A stretch of 64,000 bases of DNA from contig JAKLEZ010000013.1 in NCBI GenBank assembly GCA_022711465.1, positions 1-64,000 on the forward strand, in the 5' to 3' direction. The notes below the pieces were generated by a model. That model had not been told where the DNA came from. It was given only the letters and a program-made list of their open reading frames with translations, and searched no databases. The stretch's first letter is position 1, and each line of letters opens with the position of its first letter. This stretch comes from Planctomycetota bacterium. Its GTDB lineage: Bacteria > Planctomycetota > Phycisphaerae > UBA1845 > PWPN01. Positions 25,541 through 34,955 of this stretch are shown piece by piece. Both the position numbers and the translations under genes were made by a program.

Positions 25541-26353
25541 ATGGCGATTGCCGCAATGCATGCCGCTGCCACAGGGATGAAGGCCCTCGACACGAAGCTC
25601 AACGTCGTGGCCAACAACCTGGCGAACATCAACACCACCGGTTTCAAGCGGTCGCGGACCAATTTCGAGGATGTGATGTACCAGATCCGGCGGGAGCCGG
25701 GCATCCGCGATTTCAATGATCGCCCCATCCCTCACGGAATCGAGGTCGGGCTCGGCGTCGATGTGTCCGGAACGCAGTTGATGTTCGATACCGGTCCGGT
25801 CGACCCCACGACGCGCAAGCTGGACGTGGCCATCGAGGGTGAGGGCTTCTTCCAGGTGCGGACGCTGTACAACGGCCAGGAGATCATCGCCTACACCCGC
25901 GACGGCAACCTGGTCCGCAACGCCAATGGGGATTTGGTGTTGTCCAACAGCGAGGGCTCCATTCTCGAGCCGGCGATCAACATTCCCGAAAGTGCCGCAG
26001 AGGACAGCATCACCATTGCCAACAACGGTATGGTTTCCGTTCGCCAGCAGGGCAACAGCCAGTTGACTCAGGTCGGCCAGATCGAGCTCGCCCGGTTCGT
26101 GAATCCGGAGGGCCTGCTGTCGATCGGCAAGAACCTATTCGTTGAGACGGATGCGTCGGGCACGCCGGTCACCGCGAATCCCATGCAGGATGGCATGGGC
26201 AATCTGCGGCAAGGCTCTCTGGAGGGCAGCAACGTCGAGCCGGTCCGCGAGTTGGTGGACCTGATCTTCACTCAGCGGGGTTTCGAGTTGAACTCGCAAT
26301 CGATCAAGAGTGCCGACGAGGCTCTGCGGGTGGTGACCAACCTGCGTCAGTAG
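25541..26353 (+). CDS. flgG: flagellar distal rod protein FlgG
   Basis: A 270-residue distal rod subunit. It shows the N-terminal signature VVANNLANINTTGFKRSR, FEDVMYQ, the conserved IEGEGFFQV and YTRDGNLVRNANGDLV, and a C-terminal segment SNVEPVRELVDLIFTQRGFELNSQSIKSADEAL that is nearly invariant among FlgG proteins. The length is typical (about 260). It lies between flgF and flgA. Confidence 0.95.
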   Translation: MAIAAMHAAATGMKALDTKLNVVANNLANINTTGFKRSRTNFEDVMYQIRREPGIRDFNDRPIPHGIEVGLGVDVSGTQLMFDTGPVDPTTRKLDVAIEGEGFFQVRTLYNGQEIIAYTRDGNLVRNANGDLVLSNSEGSILEPAINIPESAAEDSITIANNGMVSVRQQGNSQLTQVGQIELARFVNPEGLLSIGKNLFVETDASGTPVTANPMQDGMGNLRQGSLEGSNVEPVRELVDLIFTQRGFELNSQSIKSADEALRVVTNLRQ

Positions 26354-26494
26354 AACGGCGACAGTCGCCGTCAGTCAATCTGAGGGCTGGGGGAAACGAA
26401 CGTACGGAAACGAGTCTAGACAGAGACTGAGGGTGCAGCAGACACGAGGAGTCGTGCGGGTCGCGTAGGAATTGGAGCGACGCGGAGGTCGTCG

Positions 26495-27706
26495 ATGCAG
26501 GATGCAGCCGACAGGATGAATGAGATCAGGGGGTGGTGGTCTCCGGGTGGTAAGAAGCCGCCCGCCCGGGTCAGGACGACCTGCGATCGTGGAGTGCACC
26601 ATGCCCAGCCCGGCGGAGCGGCGTTCCGTCGTGGTCTCGGCTTGTGCCTGGTGGTCTCTTGGCTGTTTCCTTCCCTCGCGCCGGCCGATGATCGTGGCAG
26701 CGTCGTTCGCCTCTATCCCAAGGCGGTCGTTGACGGAGGGCAGATCACTCTCGCCGACATCTCCGAGCTTCAGGGCGAGGCCGCCAGTCTGGCCGGGCGC
26801 TGGATCATCGCCTCATCTCCTGCGAGGGGGCAGGCGGTGGCCATCGACCTCGCCCAGGTTCAGGCCGCCCTGTCCGAACGGGGCGCCAATCTCTCCCAGT
26901 GGATTTTCCGTGGTCCTAGTCAGTGTGTGGTCAGCCGGGTCCGAGGCGAGGACACCGCCGCCACGCAGCCGGCCGACACCAGAGGTGGTTCGGTGACCTC
27001 GGTCCCAGCCACTCGACCGGCCCCGGCCGTGAATACGCTCGAAGCCTGCCTGAGAACTCACCTGACGAACCGGCTTGGCAAGCTGGGCGGCACGCCGGTG
27101 ATCCAGTTCAGTCCGGCGGTTGCCCGCTTGCTGCCGCTTTCCCAGCCGACCTATCGCTTCGAGATCACTGATCGCACCGACCGTCTTCTGGGCATGGTGA
27201 CCCTGGAAGTGACGATTCGTGAAGGCAAGGCCATCAAGCAGGTGGTCCCAGTGATCGCTCAGGTCGCCCTCCGCAAGTCGATGGTCGTATCCAGCCGCCC
27301 GCTCAATCGCGGCGAGACCATTGCGCTCGGCGATATCGCGTTGGCCGAGCAGACCGTCGAGCAGGTGGCCGACATGGGTGTGGGTGATACCGCCCCGTTC
27401 GTCGGGCAGCGGGTCAAGCGGTTCATCACCCGCGGCGAGCGTCTGTCTCCCCGAGACATCGAGCCCGTGCCGCTGGTCAACCGTAACGACCTGGTGACCG
27501 TTCTGGTGAACCGTGGTGGCGTGCAGATCAAGGGTGTGGCCAAGGCGATGACGGCGGGTGGCTACGGCGAGACGGTCATGCTTCAGAACGAGGCTTCACG
27601 GCTGAAGTTCGCCGCTGTCGTCACCGGTCCGCGCACCGCGGAGGTGTCCGGTTTCGAGACGGCTCCTTCCGACGCGGTTGCCCTGGGTAAGGAGGAACTG
27701 CCGTGA
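26495..27706 (+). CDS. flgA: flagellar P-ring assembly chaperone FlgA
   Basis: A 403-residue protein that helps FlgI assemble into the P-ring. A hydrophobic export signal lies unusually far in (about 46-62, LGLCLVVSWLFPSLAPA). The C-terminal half contains the SAF-type ChapFlgA domain (about 260-400: SSRPLNRGETIALGDI, VGQRVKRFITRGERLSPRDI, and NRNDLVTVLVNRGGVQIKG). It is longer than E. coli FlgA (219) because of an N-terminal domain. GGAGGT (26484-26489) precedes ATG 26495. Its stop overlaps the flgH GTG. Confidence 0.9.
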   Translation: MQDAADRMNEIRGWWSPGGKKPPARVRTTCDRGVHHAQPGGAAFRRGLGLCLVVSWLFPSLAPADDRGSVVRLYPKAVVDGGQITLADISELQGEAASLAGRWIIASSPARGQAVAIDLAQVQAALSERGANLSQWIFRGPSQCVVSRVRGEDTAATQPADTRGGSVTSVPATRPAPAVNTLEACLRTHLTNRLGKLGGTPVIQFSPAVARLLPLSQPTYRFEITDRTDRLLGMVTLEVTIREGKAIKQVVPVIAQVALRKSMVVSSRPLNRGETIALGDIALAEQTVEQVADMGVGDTAPFVGQRVKRFITRGERLSPRDIEPVPLVNRNDLVTVLVNRGGVQIKGVAKAMTAGGYGETVMLQNEASRLKFAAVVTGPRTAEVSGFETAPSDAVALGKEELP

Positions 27707-28479
27707 ATCGTCCTGCCATCTTCCTGATCCTTGCCACGGCGATGTTCGTGTCGTCGGCCGCCGCGGTAGCTCAGAGTTCCTCGCTCTGGCAGACGCCGCC
27801 CATCCGCCCGATCGAAGGCAACGCCCCTCGTGCCAATCAGGATCTGGCTTCCGCTTCCGCTCAAGGGCCGCTGGTCGGCTTCGTGTCGGCTCCGCCGCGT
27901 GAACCTTCCCGGGCGGTGACGACGGCCGTCGAGCGGGTGAGCCTCATCGCCGTTCCTACGACGCCGGCCCGCAAGTTCAAGGTGCACGACCTGGTTACGA
28001 TTGTCGTCCGCCAGCAGAAGAAGTACGAAGCCGACGGCAAGCTCGACGCCAAGAAGCAGTGGGATATCAAGGGCAAGCTGAACGACTGGTTCCGCTTCTA
28101 TCCGGGCACCAAGCTCGGGCAGGACAAGCTCAGCAACGGCAAGCCGGGTTTCGATTTCACCTACGACAACCAGCTCAAGAGTGACGCCTCCAGCGAGCGC
28201 GAGGACAAGTTCACAACCAAGATCCAGGCCACGATCGTGGACATCAAGCCCAACGGCAACCTGGTGCTCGAGGCCAGGATCAGGGAACTCCACGGAGAGG
28301 AAGGGTTCGACATTACGCTGACCGGTGTGTGCCGGAGCGAGGACGTGACTGCGGACAACTCGGTCTTCAGCACCCAGATTGCCGAGATGGAGCTGATCGA
28401 GAAGACCGAGGGGGCGGTGAGCGATTCGACGCGGCGAGGCTGGATTCCCAAGATCCTGGATTGGGTGCGCCCCTTCTAA
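27703..28479 (+). CDS. flgH: flagellar L-ring protein FlgH
   Basis: A 258-residue L-ring subunit that forms the outer-membrane bushing of the rod. The family core is at about 90-240: FKVHDLVTIVVRQ, then TIVDIKPNGNLVLEARI and DVTADNSVFSTQIAEMEL. The N-terminal signal ends AAAVAQSSS and has no lipobox Cys, unlike the lipoprotein FlgH of enterobacteria. GTG 27703 overlaps the flgA stop as GTGA and follows AAGGAGG. Its presence implies an outer membrane. Confidence 0.92.
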   Translation: MNRPAIFLILATAMFVSSAAAVAQSSSLWQTPPIRPIEGNAPRANQDLASASAQGPLVGFVSAPPREPSRAVTTAVERVSLIAVPTTPARKFKVHDLVTIVVRQQKKYEADGKLDAKKQWDIKGKLNDWFRFYPGTKLGQDKLSNGKPGFDFTYDNQLKSDASSEREDKFTTKIQATIVDIKPNGNLVLEARIRELHGEEGFDITLTGVCRSEDVTADNSVFSTQIAEMELIEKTEGAVSDSTRRGWIPKILDWVRPF

Positions 28480-28489
28480 GGAGCCGTGG

Positions 28490-29650
28490 ATGCGTTGGTC
28501 TGGCAGGACATCCTGGATGCCGTGGCCACCGGTCGTGCTGGCCGTGCTGGCCGTCGCGAGCGCTGCGGCGGCGAACCCCAGAGTCGGGGACATCACCCAT
28601 CTCCAGGGTGCGCGTTCCAACAAGGTGATGGGCCTGGGGCTGGTCGTCGGCCTGCAGGGTACGGGTGACGGCGGCAAGTACGGGCCCACCATTCGGGCCC
28701 TGGCCGAGTTGCAGAAGAAGTTCGCCAACCCGGTCGTCTCCCTGGACGACCTCAAGGATGCCAAGAATGTCGCCATCGTTCAGGTCGAGGCCACTCTGCC
28801 GGAGAACGGTGCTCGGGAAGGCGATCGGATTGACGTGGCGGTGAGCAGCCTGGGACCGGCCAAAAGCCTCAGAGGGGGGCGGCTCATGATCACCCCGCTG
28901 CTCGGCCCGAATCCGGACGATACCCGCGGCGTGATGGCCTTGGCCAGCGGACCGCTTCAGTTGAATACCCCGGAGTTGCTCACCGTGGCGCACATCAGCC
29001 AGGGAGCGACGCTCGAGCAGGACTGGATTCACCACTATGTCGCCCTCGGCCGTGAGTTGCCGCCGGCAATCCGCTTGAAGCCGGCCATCCAGCCGGATGA
29101 GACCTACGCCACGCTGGTCATCACGCAGGGCCACGATGAGTGGGGCGTCGCTCACGCGATCGCCTTTGCCATCAATAGCGCCTCGAAAGTGGGTTCGGAG
29201 GACGGACCCGATGATGTCGCCCTGGCCGTCGACCCGCGGACGGTCGTGGTTCGGATACCGCCGGTCGATCGCGACAATCCGGCCCGATTCCTTTACGACC
29301 TCGAGAACTGTCCGCTGGTCATGCCAGCCACCGAGGCCCGGGTGAACATCAACCAGGCCACGGGGACAGTGATTATCAGCGGCGACGTGGAGATATCACC
29401 CACGGTGATCAGCCACAAGGGCCTGACCATCACCACGACGGTGCCGAAGGCCAAGCCCATGCCAGGTCAGTCGCAGGTGGTTGAACAGAACTTCGTAGCC
29501 CTGGATCCCAGGAACAAGGGCGGGGCCAGTTTGCAGGACCTGGTCGATGCTCTGAATCTGCTTCGCGTGCCTCCGCAGGACCGGATCACGATCATCCAGA
29601 AGCTGCACGAGACCGGCCGATTGCACGCGACCGTGATCGTGGACAAGTGA
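28490..29650 (+). CDS. flgI: flagellar P-ring protein FlgI
   Basis: A 386-residue periplasmic ring protein that surrounds the rod in the peptidoglycan layer. A signal peptide (1-28) precedes RVGDITHLQGARSNKVMGLG, the family start, followed by LVVGLQGTGDGGK and the C-terminal SLQDLVDALNLLRVPPQDRI with IIQKLHETGRLHA. The length is slightly above the norm (365). AAGGAG overlaps the flgH stop region, 9 bases before the ATG. Confidence 0.95.
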   Translation: MRWSGRTSWMPWPPVVLAVLAVASAAAANPRVGDITHLQGARSNKVMGLGLVVGLQGTGDGGKYGPTIRALAELQKKFANPVVSLDDLKDAKNVAIVQVEATLPENGAREGDRIDVAVSSLGPAKSLRGGRLMITPLLGPNPDDTRGVMALASGPLQLNTPELLTVAHISQGATLEQDWIHHYVALGRELPPAIRLKPAIQPDETYATLVITQGHDEWGVAHAIAFAINSASKVGSEDGPDDVALAVDPRTVVVRIPPVDRDNPARFLYDLENCPLVMPATEARVNINQATGTVIISGDVEISPTVISHKGLTITTTVPKAKPMPGQSQVVEQNFVALDPRNKGGASLQDLVDALNLLRVPPQDRITIIQKLHETGRLHATVIVDK

Positions 29651-29667
29651 GAGCAGGAGAAGAACGG

Positions 29668-29979
29668 ATGCGTATGGACCCCACACAGATGACTTCCGCC
29701 GCCGTGGCGACGGCCACGCCGGAACTCCGGCAGCGGATGCTCCGGCAGGTGGCGGACGAATTGGTGGGTGCCACGTTCTTCGGCCCGATGCTGAAGATGG
29801 CCCGCGAGAACCCGTTCAAGGGCAAGATCGGGCATGGCGGCCGAGGCGAGGACATGTTCGGGGCCCAGCTTGACATGGCGTTGGCCAAGCGGGCGTCGAT
29901 TTCGCTGAAGACCGATCTCAGCGATGCGATCTGCAAGCGGTATGCGAAAGGGATCAACGGTGACACGGCCCAGCGTTGA
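29668..29979 (+). CDS. flgJ: FlgJ-type rod-binding protein (N-terminal domain only)
   Basis: A 103-residue protein corresponding to the rod-binding half of FlgJ (LRQRMLRQVADELVGATFFGPML, then GGRGEDMFGAQLDMALAKRAS). The muramidase half of the E. coli protein is absent, as in many non-enteric bacteria, so a separate lytic enzyme must open the peptidoglycan. ATG 29668 follows GGAGAAG; a GTG at 29647 overlapping the flgI stop is also possible. The 3' end overlaps the next gene by 20 bases. Confidence 0.85.
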   Translation: MRMDPTQMTSAAVATATPELRQRMLRQVADELVGATFFGPMLKMARENPFKGKIGHGGRGEDMFGAQLDMALAKRASISLKTDLSDAICKRYAKGINGDTAQR

Positions 29980-30481
29980 CATTCTGGCCCGCGACCTTGC
30001 CCGGCTGCTCCACGACCTGGCGGCCATGTACGGCGAGCTGGCCACGATGATGAGCGAGAAGCTCGAGGCGATCCGAGCCGCCGAGACCGAGCGGATCTCC
30101 GCCATCACCGCCCAGGAAGCGACCCTGGCGTCGCGAGTGCGGGAACGTGACGGCCTGCGCCGCCAGATCACCCAGAGGATGGTCGAAGGGCTCGGCCTGG
30201 TCGAGCCGCCGGGCGCCCGGATCCGGTTGTCCGAGCTGGCCGACCGGCTTTCCGAGCCGCGGCGCAGTCAGTTGCTCAGTGCCGCCGAGGGGCTCAAGGT
30301 TGTTCTTCAGGACCTGGAGAAGCTCCGGGTGGTGACGACCCTGGTCAGTCAGGAGATGCTCAAACACCTGGGAGCGGTGCTGGTGTCGATGACCAGCGGC
30401 GGTCCGGGCAACGACGTGTACGGTCGAACGGGTCAGAAGCAGCGGTCGAATGTGGCCCACGTTTTTGAGGCGGTAGGGTAG
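29960..30481 (+). CDS. FlgN-like flagellar export chaperone
   Basis: A 173-residue, almost entirely helical protein starting at GTG 29960 after AAGGGAT. Long coiled-coil stretches (LARDLARLLHDLAAMYGELA, ERISAITAQEATLASRVRER) and its place directly before flgK fit FlgN, the chaperone of the hook-filament junction proteins FlgK and FlgL. Sequence similarity is low in this family, so the call rests on architecture and position. Confidence 0.7.
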   Translation: MTRPSVDILARDLARLLHDLAAMYGELATMMSEKLEAIRAAETERISAITAQEATLASRVRERDGLRRQITQRMVEGLGLVEPPGARIRLSELADRLSEPRRSQLLSAAEGLKVVLQDLEKLRVVTTLVSQEMLKHLGAVLVSMTSGGPGNDVYGRTGQKQRSNVAHVFEAVG

Positions 30482-30483
30482 TC

Positions 30484-32196
30484 ATGGGTCTTGTGACAGG
30501 CGCACTACAGATTGGCCGAAGCGCGCTTCTGGCGTACCAGAGTGCCCTGCAGGTGGTCGGCAACAATGTGTCGAACGCCGGCAGCGCCAACTACACGCGC
30601 CAGACGCCCGAGCTGTCCGGCCTGATCGGCGCGAACCTGCCCGAGGGCTTCATGGCCGGAGGCGGCGTCGCCCTGACCGCCCTTCGCCGCAACGTGGATG
30701 CATCGCTGGAGAATCGTCTGCGGATCGCCACCGGCGATCAGGCCGGAGCCCTCGCCGAGGAGGCGACCTTGAGCCGGATCGAGTCGGTGATGAACGAGCT
30801 CAGCGATTCCGATCTGTCGAGCCTGCTCCAGAATTTCTTCAACTCGTTCAGCACGCTGCAGAACACGCCACACGACACGGCCGCCCGAGGGATGGTCATC
30901 ACCGCGGCGGACTCGCTGATCCGCGAGATCCAGCGGCAGCGTGTGGACGTGCTCGGCATGCGTGACGAACTGAACACCCAGCTGCAGAATGACGCCGAGG
31001 GGGTCGATCTGCTGTCCAGGCAGGTTGCGGATCTGAATGTCCGGATCACGGCTCTCGAAAGCTCGAGTAAAGGCAGCTCGGGTTCGCTCCGCGACCAGCG
31101 CGACGACCTGCTTCGCCAGATGAGTGAGATCGTCCAGATTCAGGTTCGGGATCAGCCGGACGGTTCCGTCAACGTCTACATCGGCAACGAGCTATTCATC
31201 TCCGGCGGGATCAGTCGCGGCATGACCACGACCCTGGAGACCACCGACAACGAGCCGCGCGTCGTGGTTCGGTTCGCGGACAACATGCGCGAGGTCTCCC
31301 TGATTGGCGGCGAGATGGCGGGCCTGGTCGAAGCCCGGGACGGCGATTTACTCGGGCATGTCCAGGCCCTGAACAGTCTGTCCCAGGCTTTGATCCATGA
31401 GGTCAACAAGGTGCATGCCTCCGGCCAGGGAATCCGGGGGTACACTGACCTGACCGGGGCCTTCGACGTATCCGACCTCGACGCCGCGCTCAACAGTGCC
31501 GAGGCCAACCTGGATCTGACGCCACAGAATGGAACGTTTATCCTCTACGTGACCGACACCAATACCGATCCGGCAACTCGGGTCGCGACGACCATCGAGG
31601 TCGATCTTGACGGGATCGGAGCGGACGATTCTCTGCGCACCCTGGCCGGCAAAATCGACGCGGCCGCGAACGTCCGGGCCGAGGCTACCGCCGACGGCCG
31701 GCTCCGCATCATCGCCGACGACGGGTACGAGGTCACGTTCGGCGAGGACACGTCCAGTGTCCTGGCCGCCCTCGGCGTGAACGTGTTCTTCACCGGCTCC
31801 AACTCCGAGGATCTCTCGGTCAACGCGGATCTGGCGGACGATTCGTCGCTGCTGGCGGCGGCCACCCACCACGCCGTCGGCGACGGCGGCAATGCCGCCT
31901 CGATCGCGGAGCTGGCGAGCAAGTCGCTCAGCGGCTTGCGCGGGCAGAGCATGACCGAGTTCTTCAACGCGATCGCCTCCGACGTCGCCACCCGAAGCAA
32001 CGCCGCCCAGGCCGGGGTGAAGTCGGCGAACACGATTGTCTCATCGCTCACCGCCCAGCGCGAGTCGATCAGCGGGGTGAGCCTTGATGAAGAGGCGATC
32101 GCGATGCTGAGGTTCGAGCGGGCTTTTCAGGCCGCGGCGAGGTACACGACGGTCGTGGACCAGATGATTCAGGAGACTCTGGCGATTGTGAGCTAG
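30484..32196 (+). CDS. flgK: flagellar hook-associated protein FlgK (HAP1)
   Basis: A 570-residue junction protein between hook and filament. It starts with the rod/hook motif ALQVVGNNVSNAGSANYTRQ and ends with SLDEEAIAMLRFERAFQAAARYTTVVDQM, both typical of FlgK. The central region (about 345-450, NGTFILYVTDTNTD then ADGRLRIIADDGYEV) resembles one Flagellin_IN-type hypervariable insert. The start is 2 bases after the upstream stop, so it is coupled. FlgL follows after 8 bases. Confidence 0.93.
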   Translation: MGLVTGALQIGRSALLAYQSALQVVGNNVSNAGSANYTRQTPELSGLIGANLPEGFMAGGGVALTALRRNVDASLENRLRIATGDQAGALAEEATLSRIESVMNELSDSDLSSLLQNFFNSFSTLQNTPHDTAARGMVITAADSLIREIQRQRVDVLGMRDELNTQLQNDAEGVDLLSRQVADLNVRITALESSSKGSSGSLRDQRDDLLRQMSEIVQIQVRDQPDGSVNVYIGNELFISGGISRGMTTTLETTDNEPRVVVRFADNMREVSLIGGEMAGLVEARDGDLLGHVQALNSLSQALIHEVNKVHASGQGIRGYTDLTGAFDVSDLDAALNSAEANLDLTPQNGTFILYVTDTNTDPATRVATTIEVDLDGIGADDSLRTLAGKIDAAANVRAEATADGRLRIIADDGYEVTFGEDTSSVLAALGVNVFFTGSNSEDLSVNADLADDSSLLAAATHHAVGDGGNAASIAELASKSLSGLRGQSMTEFFNAIASDVATRSNAAQAGVKSANTIVSSLTAQRESISGVSLDEEAIAMLRFERAFQAAARYTTVVDQMIQETLAIVS

Positions 32197-32204
32197 GCGC
32201 GATC

Positions 32205-34157
32205 ATGGCCGTGACGGCGATCAGCATTAACCGGGTCAGTAACAGCCTGCGATCGTACTCGCTGCTCGAGTCGTTGCGGGCGAACACGCTGAACCTCTTC
32301 CTCGAACAGAACCGCATCGCCAGCGGCCGCAAGCTCAACGCCCCGAGCGAGGATCCGGTCGGCGCGGCCAGGGCCACCCAGCTCAGTGAAGTCCTTGAGC
32401 GTCAGAACCAGTTGCTGACCAACATTCAGCATGCCAGCAGCTTCCTCTCCGCGACCGACACCGCCGTTGGCGAGGTCAGCTCGCTGCTCATCGACGCCCA
32501 CAACATCGGTTTGACCATGGTCAACAACGGGTCGGTCAGCCACGAGGAACGGGTCTCCGAAGCCCAACTCATCCTCGGGATCATCGATCAACTCGCCACC
32601 GTCGGCAACCGCCAGTATAATGGCATGTACCTCTTCGGCGGTCAGCAGACTCGTTCAACGCCTTTCACCCAGGATCACGGTGTGGCCGAGTACCGCGGCG
32701 ACACGGCTTCGGTGCGGACCACCGTCGATGCCGGCCAGGATCCCGCGATCAACCTCAACGGAGCGGACCTCTTCGGAGCTTTGTCCTCCAAGGTCGGGGG
32801 CCACCTCGATCTCGATCCCGCCCTGACCGCAAGTACCCGGCTGGTCGATTGTGATGGGGCCACCCGTAGCGGCATCCAGCGCGGCGTCATTCGCATCTCG
32901 GTGACCGCCCCGGCGACCTCGTTTCAGGTTGACCTCACCACCGCCGATACGATCGGCGATGTGCTCGAGTCGATCAACGCTGCGGCTGCCGATGCCGGCC
33001 TGACGGTCGGCCCCGGCGGCCAGTTCCATGCCGCCCTCAGTGCTCCGGGCGACGGGCTCGAGATCGTGACCACCGCGGGTGAGGTCACGGTAGCCGAATC
33101 CGGAAGCGGGACCACCGCCCGGAGTCTTGGCATCCTCGGGAGCGGCGCCGCCACGATTGCCGGCAGTGATCTGGGGTGCCGCGTGACCACGATGACCGAG
33201 ATCTCATCCCTCTTCGGCGGCGCGGGCACCGCTCTCGGATCGATCCACATCGACAGTGGCGGACGCGAGGCGGACGTCGATCTGTCCGGAGCGACGACGA
33301 TCCAGGATGTACTCAACCTGATCAACGCCTCGGGCCTGGACATCGCCGCTCAGATCAACGCCGTCGGGACCGCGATCGAGCTGGTCAATCTGGTCTCCGG
33401 ATCGGAGCTGAAGATCGGCGAGGCCGGCGGGACGACCGCGACCACCCTGGGCATCCGCTCCTACTACGCCGGTACGCTGCTCTCCGACATGAACCAGGGC
33501 GCGGGGGTGACCGTTCGCGAGGGCCGGGCCGATTTCAGCATTCGGGCCAAGAACGATGTCACCTTCGAAGTGAGTCTGACCGGCGCCCGCACCGTCCAGG
33601 ATGTGCTCGACAAGATCAACGCTGCGGCGGCCGCGGCTGGCGTGGCGGTGACCGCTTCCCTGGCCGTCAACGGCAACGGCATTCGGATAGTGGACAGCAC
33701 GGGTGGAGCCCAGGATCTGGTGATCTCGAAGGAGAACCTCTCCGCCGCCGGTGACCACCTCGGCATCCTGAAGTCCACCAGCGGAACCGAGATCGTCAGC
33801 GATGACACGAACGGCATTGTTCCTGACAGCGTCTTCACGGCCCTGCACACCCTGTACGAAGGGTTGATGCACGACGATACCGTGAGGATCAGCGCGGCTT
33901 CGGCCAAGCTCGAGTCCTTCATCGAGCAAGCCAGCCGGATCCAGGGGGAGGTCGGTGCCCGAGCCCAGGCGATGGACATCCGGCAGCAGTACACCGAAGA
34001 CGCTGTGGTCGCCACCCAGTCGCTGCTCAGCCAGGCCCAGGATCTCGACTACACCGAGGCGGTCACCCAGTTTCAGCTGGCCCAGACGACTCTGCAGGCC
34101 AACCTGATGACCGGCTCGCGATTGATGCAGCTTTCGCTGCTCGACTATCTCGGATAG
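32205..34157 (+). CDS. flgL: flagellar hook-associated protein FlgL (HAP3), enlarged
   Basis: A 650-residue junction protein, about twice the usual size. The N-terminus (LFLEQNRIASGRKLNAPSED) and C-terminus (DYTEAVTQFQLAQTTLQANL) are flagellin-like coiled-coil ends of FlgL. Between them lie three similar blocks (about 220-310, 340-420 and 445-540) containing TIGDVLESINAAA, TIQDVLNLINAS and TVQDVLDKINAAA. These are Flagellin_IN-type inserts, probably exposed on the filament surface. The gene closes the sigma-54-driven run. Confidence 0.9.
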   Translation: MAVTAISINRVSNSLRSYSLLESLRANTLNLFLEQNRIASGRKLNAPSEDPVGAARATQLSEVLERQNQLLTNIQHASSFLSATDTAVGEVSSLLIDAHNIGLTMVNNGSVSHEERVSEAQLILGIIDQLATVGNRQYNGMYLFGGQQTRSTPFTQDHGVAEYRGDTASVRTTVDAGQDPAINLNGADLFGALSSKVGGHLDLDPALTASTRLVDCDGATRSGIQRGVIRISVTAPATSFQVDLTTADTIGDVLESINAAAADAGLTVGPGGQFHAALSAPGDGLEIVTTAGEVTVAESGSGTTARSLGILGSGAATIAGSDLGCRVTTMTEISSLFGGAGTALGSIHIDSGGREADVDLSGATTIQDVLNLINASGLDIAAQINAVGTAIELVNLVSGSELKIGEAGGTTATTLGIRSYYAGTLLSDMNQGAGVTVREGRADFSIRAKNDVTFEVSLTGARTVQDVLDKINAAAAAAGVAVTASLAVNGNGIRIVDSTGGAQDLVISKENLSAAGDHLGILKSTSGTEIVSDDTNGIVPDSVFTALHTLYEGLMHDDTVRISAASAKLESFIEQASRIQGEVGARAQAMDIRQQYTEDAVVATQSLLSQAQDLDYTEAVTQFQLAQTTLQANLMTGSRLMQLSLLDYLG

Positions 34158-34465
34158 TCGCTGCGGCGGTGTGGAGCAGACAGGGGGAAGACGGGGGGAG
34201 AATGAGCAGGAGAGATGCCCGCCGCGAAGCGCGGTGGGCGGGCGAAGAGGGTCCTTGCGGCCGCGCTTGACCCGGCGGTGGCGAGGACGGATTGCCCGGC
34301 GCGGGGTGTGCCGGGTTGCGATCGGGATGACGCAGGCGGGTTCCGCGCGGATGGAGGTGACCGGGATCGCCGGTGGTCCGGACGTTAAGGATGACGCCGG
34401 CCGGCGGAATCGGGGTGCATGGGACCAGCCAATCGGCCATGGAAGGGTCTACGAGGAGTGTCGCG
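34158..34465 (+). other. intergenic region before fliW, 308 bases
   Basis: No credible gene and no clear terminator after flgL. A TGGC with a downstream TTGC near 34269-34297 was checked as a sigma-54 site, but the spacing is 12 instead of 10. GAGGAG at 34453-34458 is the fliW ribosome site. Confidence 0.4.
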
Positions 34466-34918
34466 ATGATTATTCAGACGTCGCGCTTTGGACCGTTGGA
34501 GGTCGACGAGCGCCGGCTGATCCAGTTCCCCAAGGGTGTCCTGGGGTTTCCGGATCAGCAGGCCTACGCCCTGATCCAGACCGCCGAGGAGAGTGGCTTC
34601 TACTGGCTGCAGGCGGTGGATCGGCCGGATTTGGCGTTTGTGGTCTGCGACCCGCGCCTGTTCGTGCCTGATTACGTCGTGCCCGTCAAGCTCGACGAAC
34701 TCAGCCAGATCGGGCTTTCGGATCCGTCGGCCGCCCAGGTGTTCATCATTGTGAACAAGGTTGACAACATCCTGACTGGTAACCTCCAGGGGCCTCTGGT
34801 GGTGAACGTGGAGACCCGGACGGCCAGGCAACTGGTCCTGTCCGATCGCAGATACTCCACACGTCATCCCCTGATGCACCTGACCTCGCGCCAGGGAGCC
34901 GTCAGTAAAACCGCCTAG
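34466..34918 (+). CDS. fliW: flagellar assembly factor FliW
   Basis: A 150-residue protein that binds flagellin and also binds and antagonises CsrA, linking flagellin export to its translation. It has the typical start MIIQTSRFGPLEVDERRLIQ, the family motif FPKGVLGFPD, then LQAVDRPDLAFVVCDPRLFVPDY and the end LVLSDRRYSTRHPL. ATG 34466 follows GAGGAG at 7 bases. It precedes csrA and three flagellin genes, the arrangement known from Bacillus and spirochaetes. Confidence 0.95.
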   Translation: MIIQTSRFGPLEVDERRLIQFPKGVLGFPDQQAYALIQTAEESGFYWLQAVDRPDLAFVVCDPRLFVPDYVVPVKLDELSQIGLSDPSAAQVFIIVNKVDNILTGNLQGPLVVNVETRTARQLVLSDRRYSTRHPLMHLTSRQGAVSKTA

Positions 34919-34955
34919 ATGCGGCACTTACGGCCCAAACGGGCTGATGCCCCGG

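Noticed and set aside
34269..34300. Sigma-54-like site before fliW
   Set aside because: TGGC and TTGC are separated by 12 instead of 10 bases between the invariant dinucleotides.
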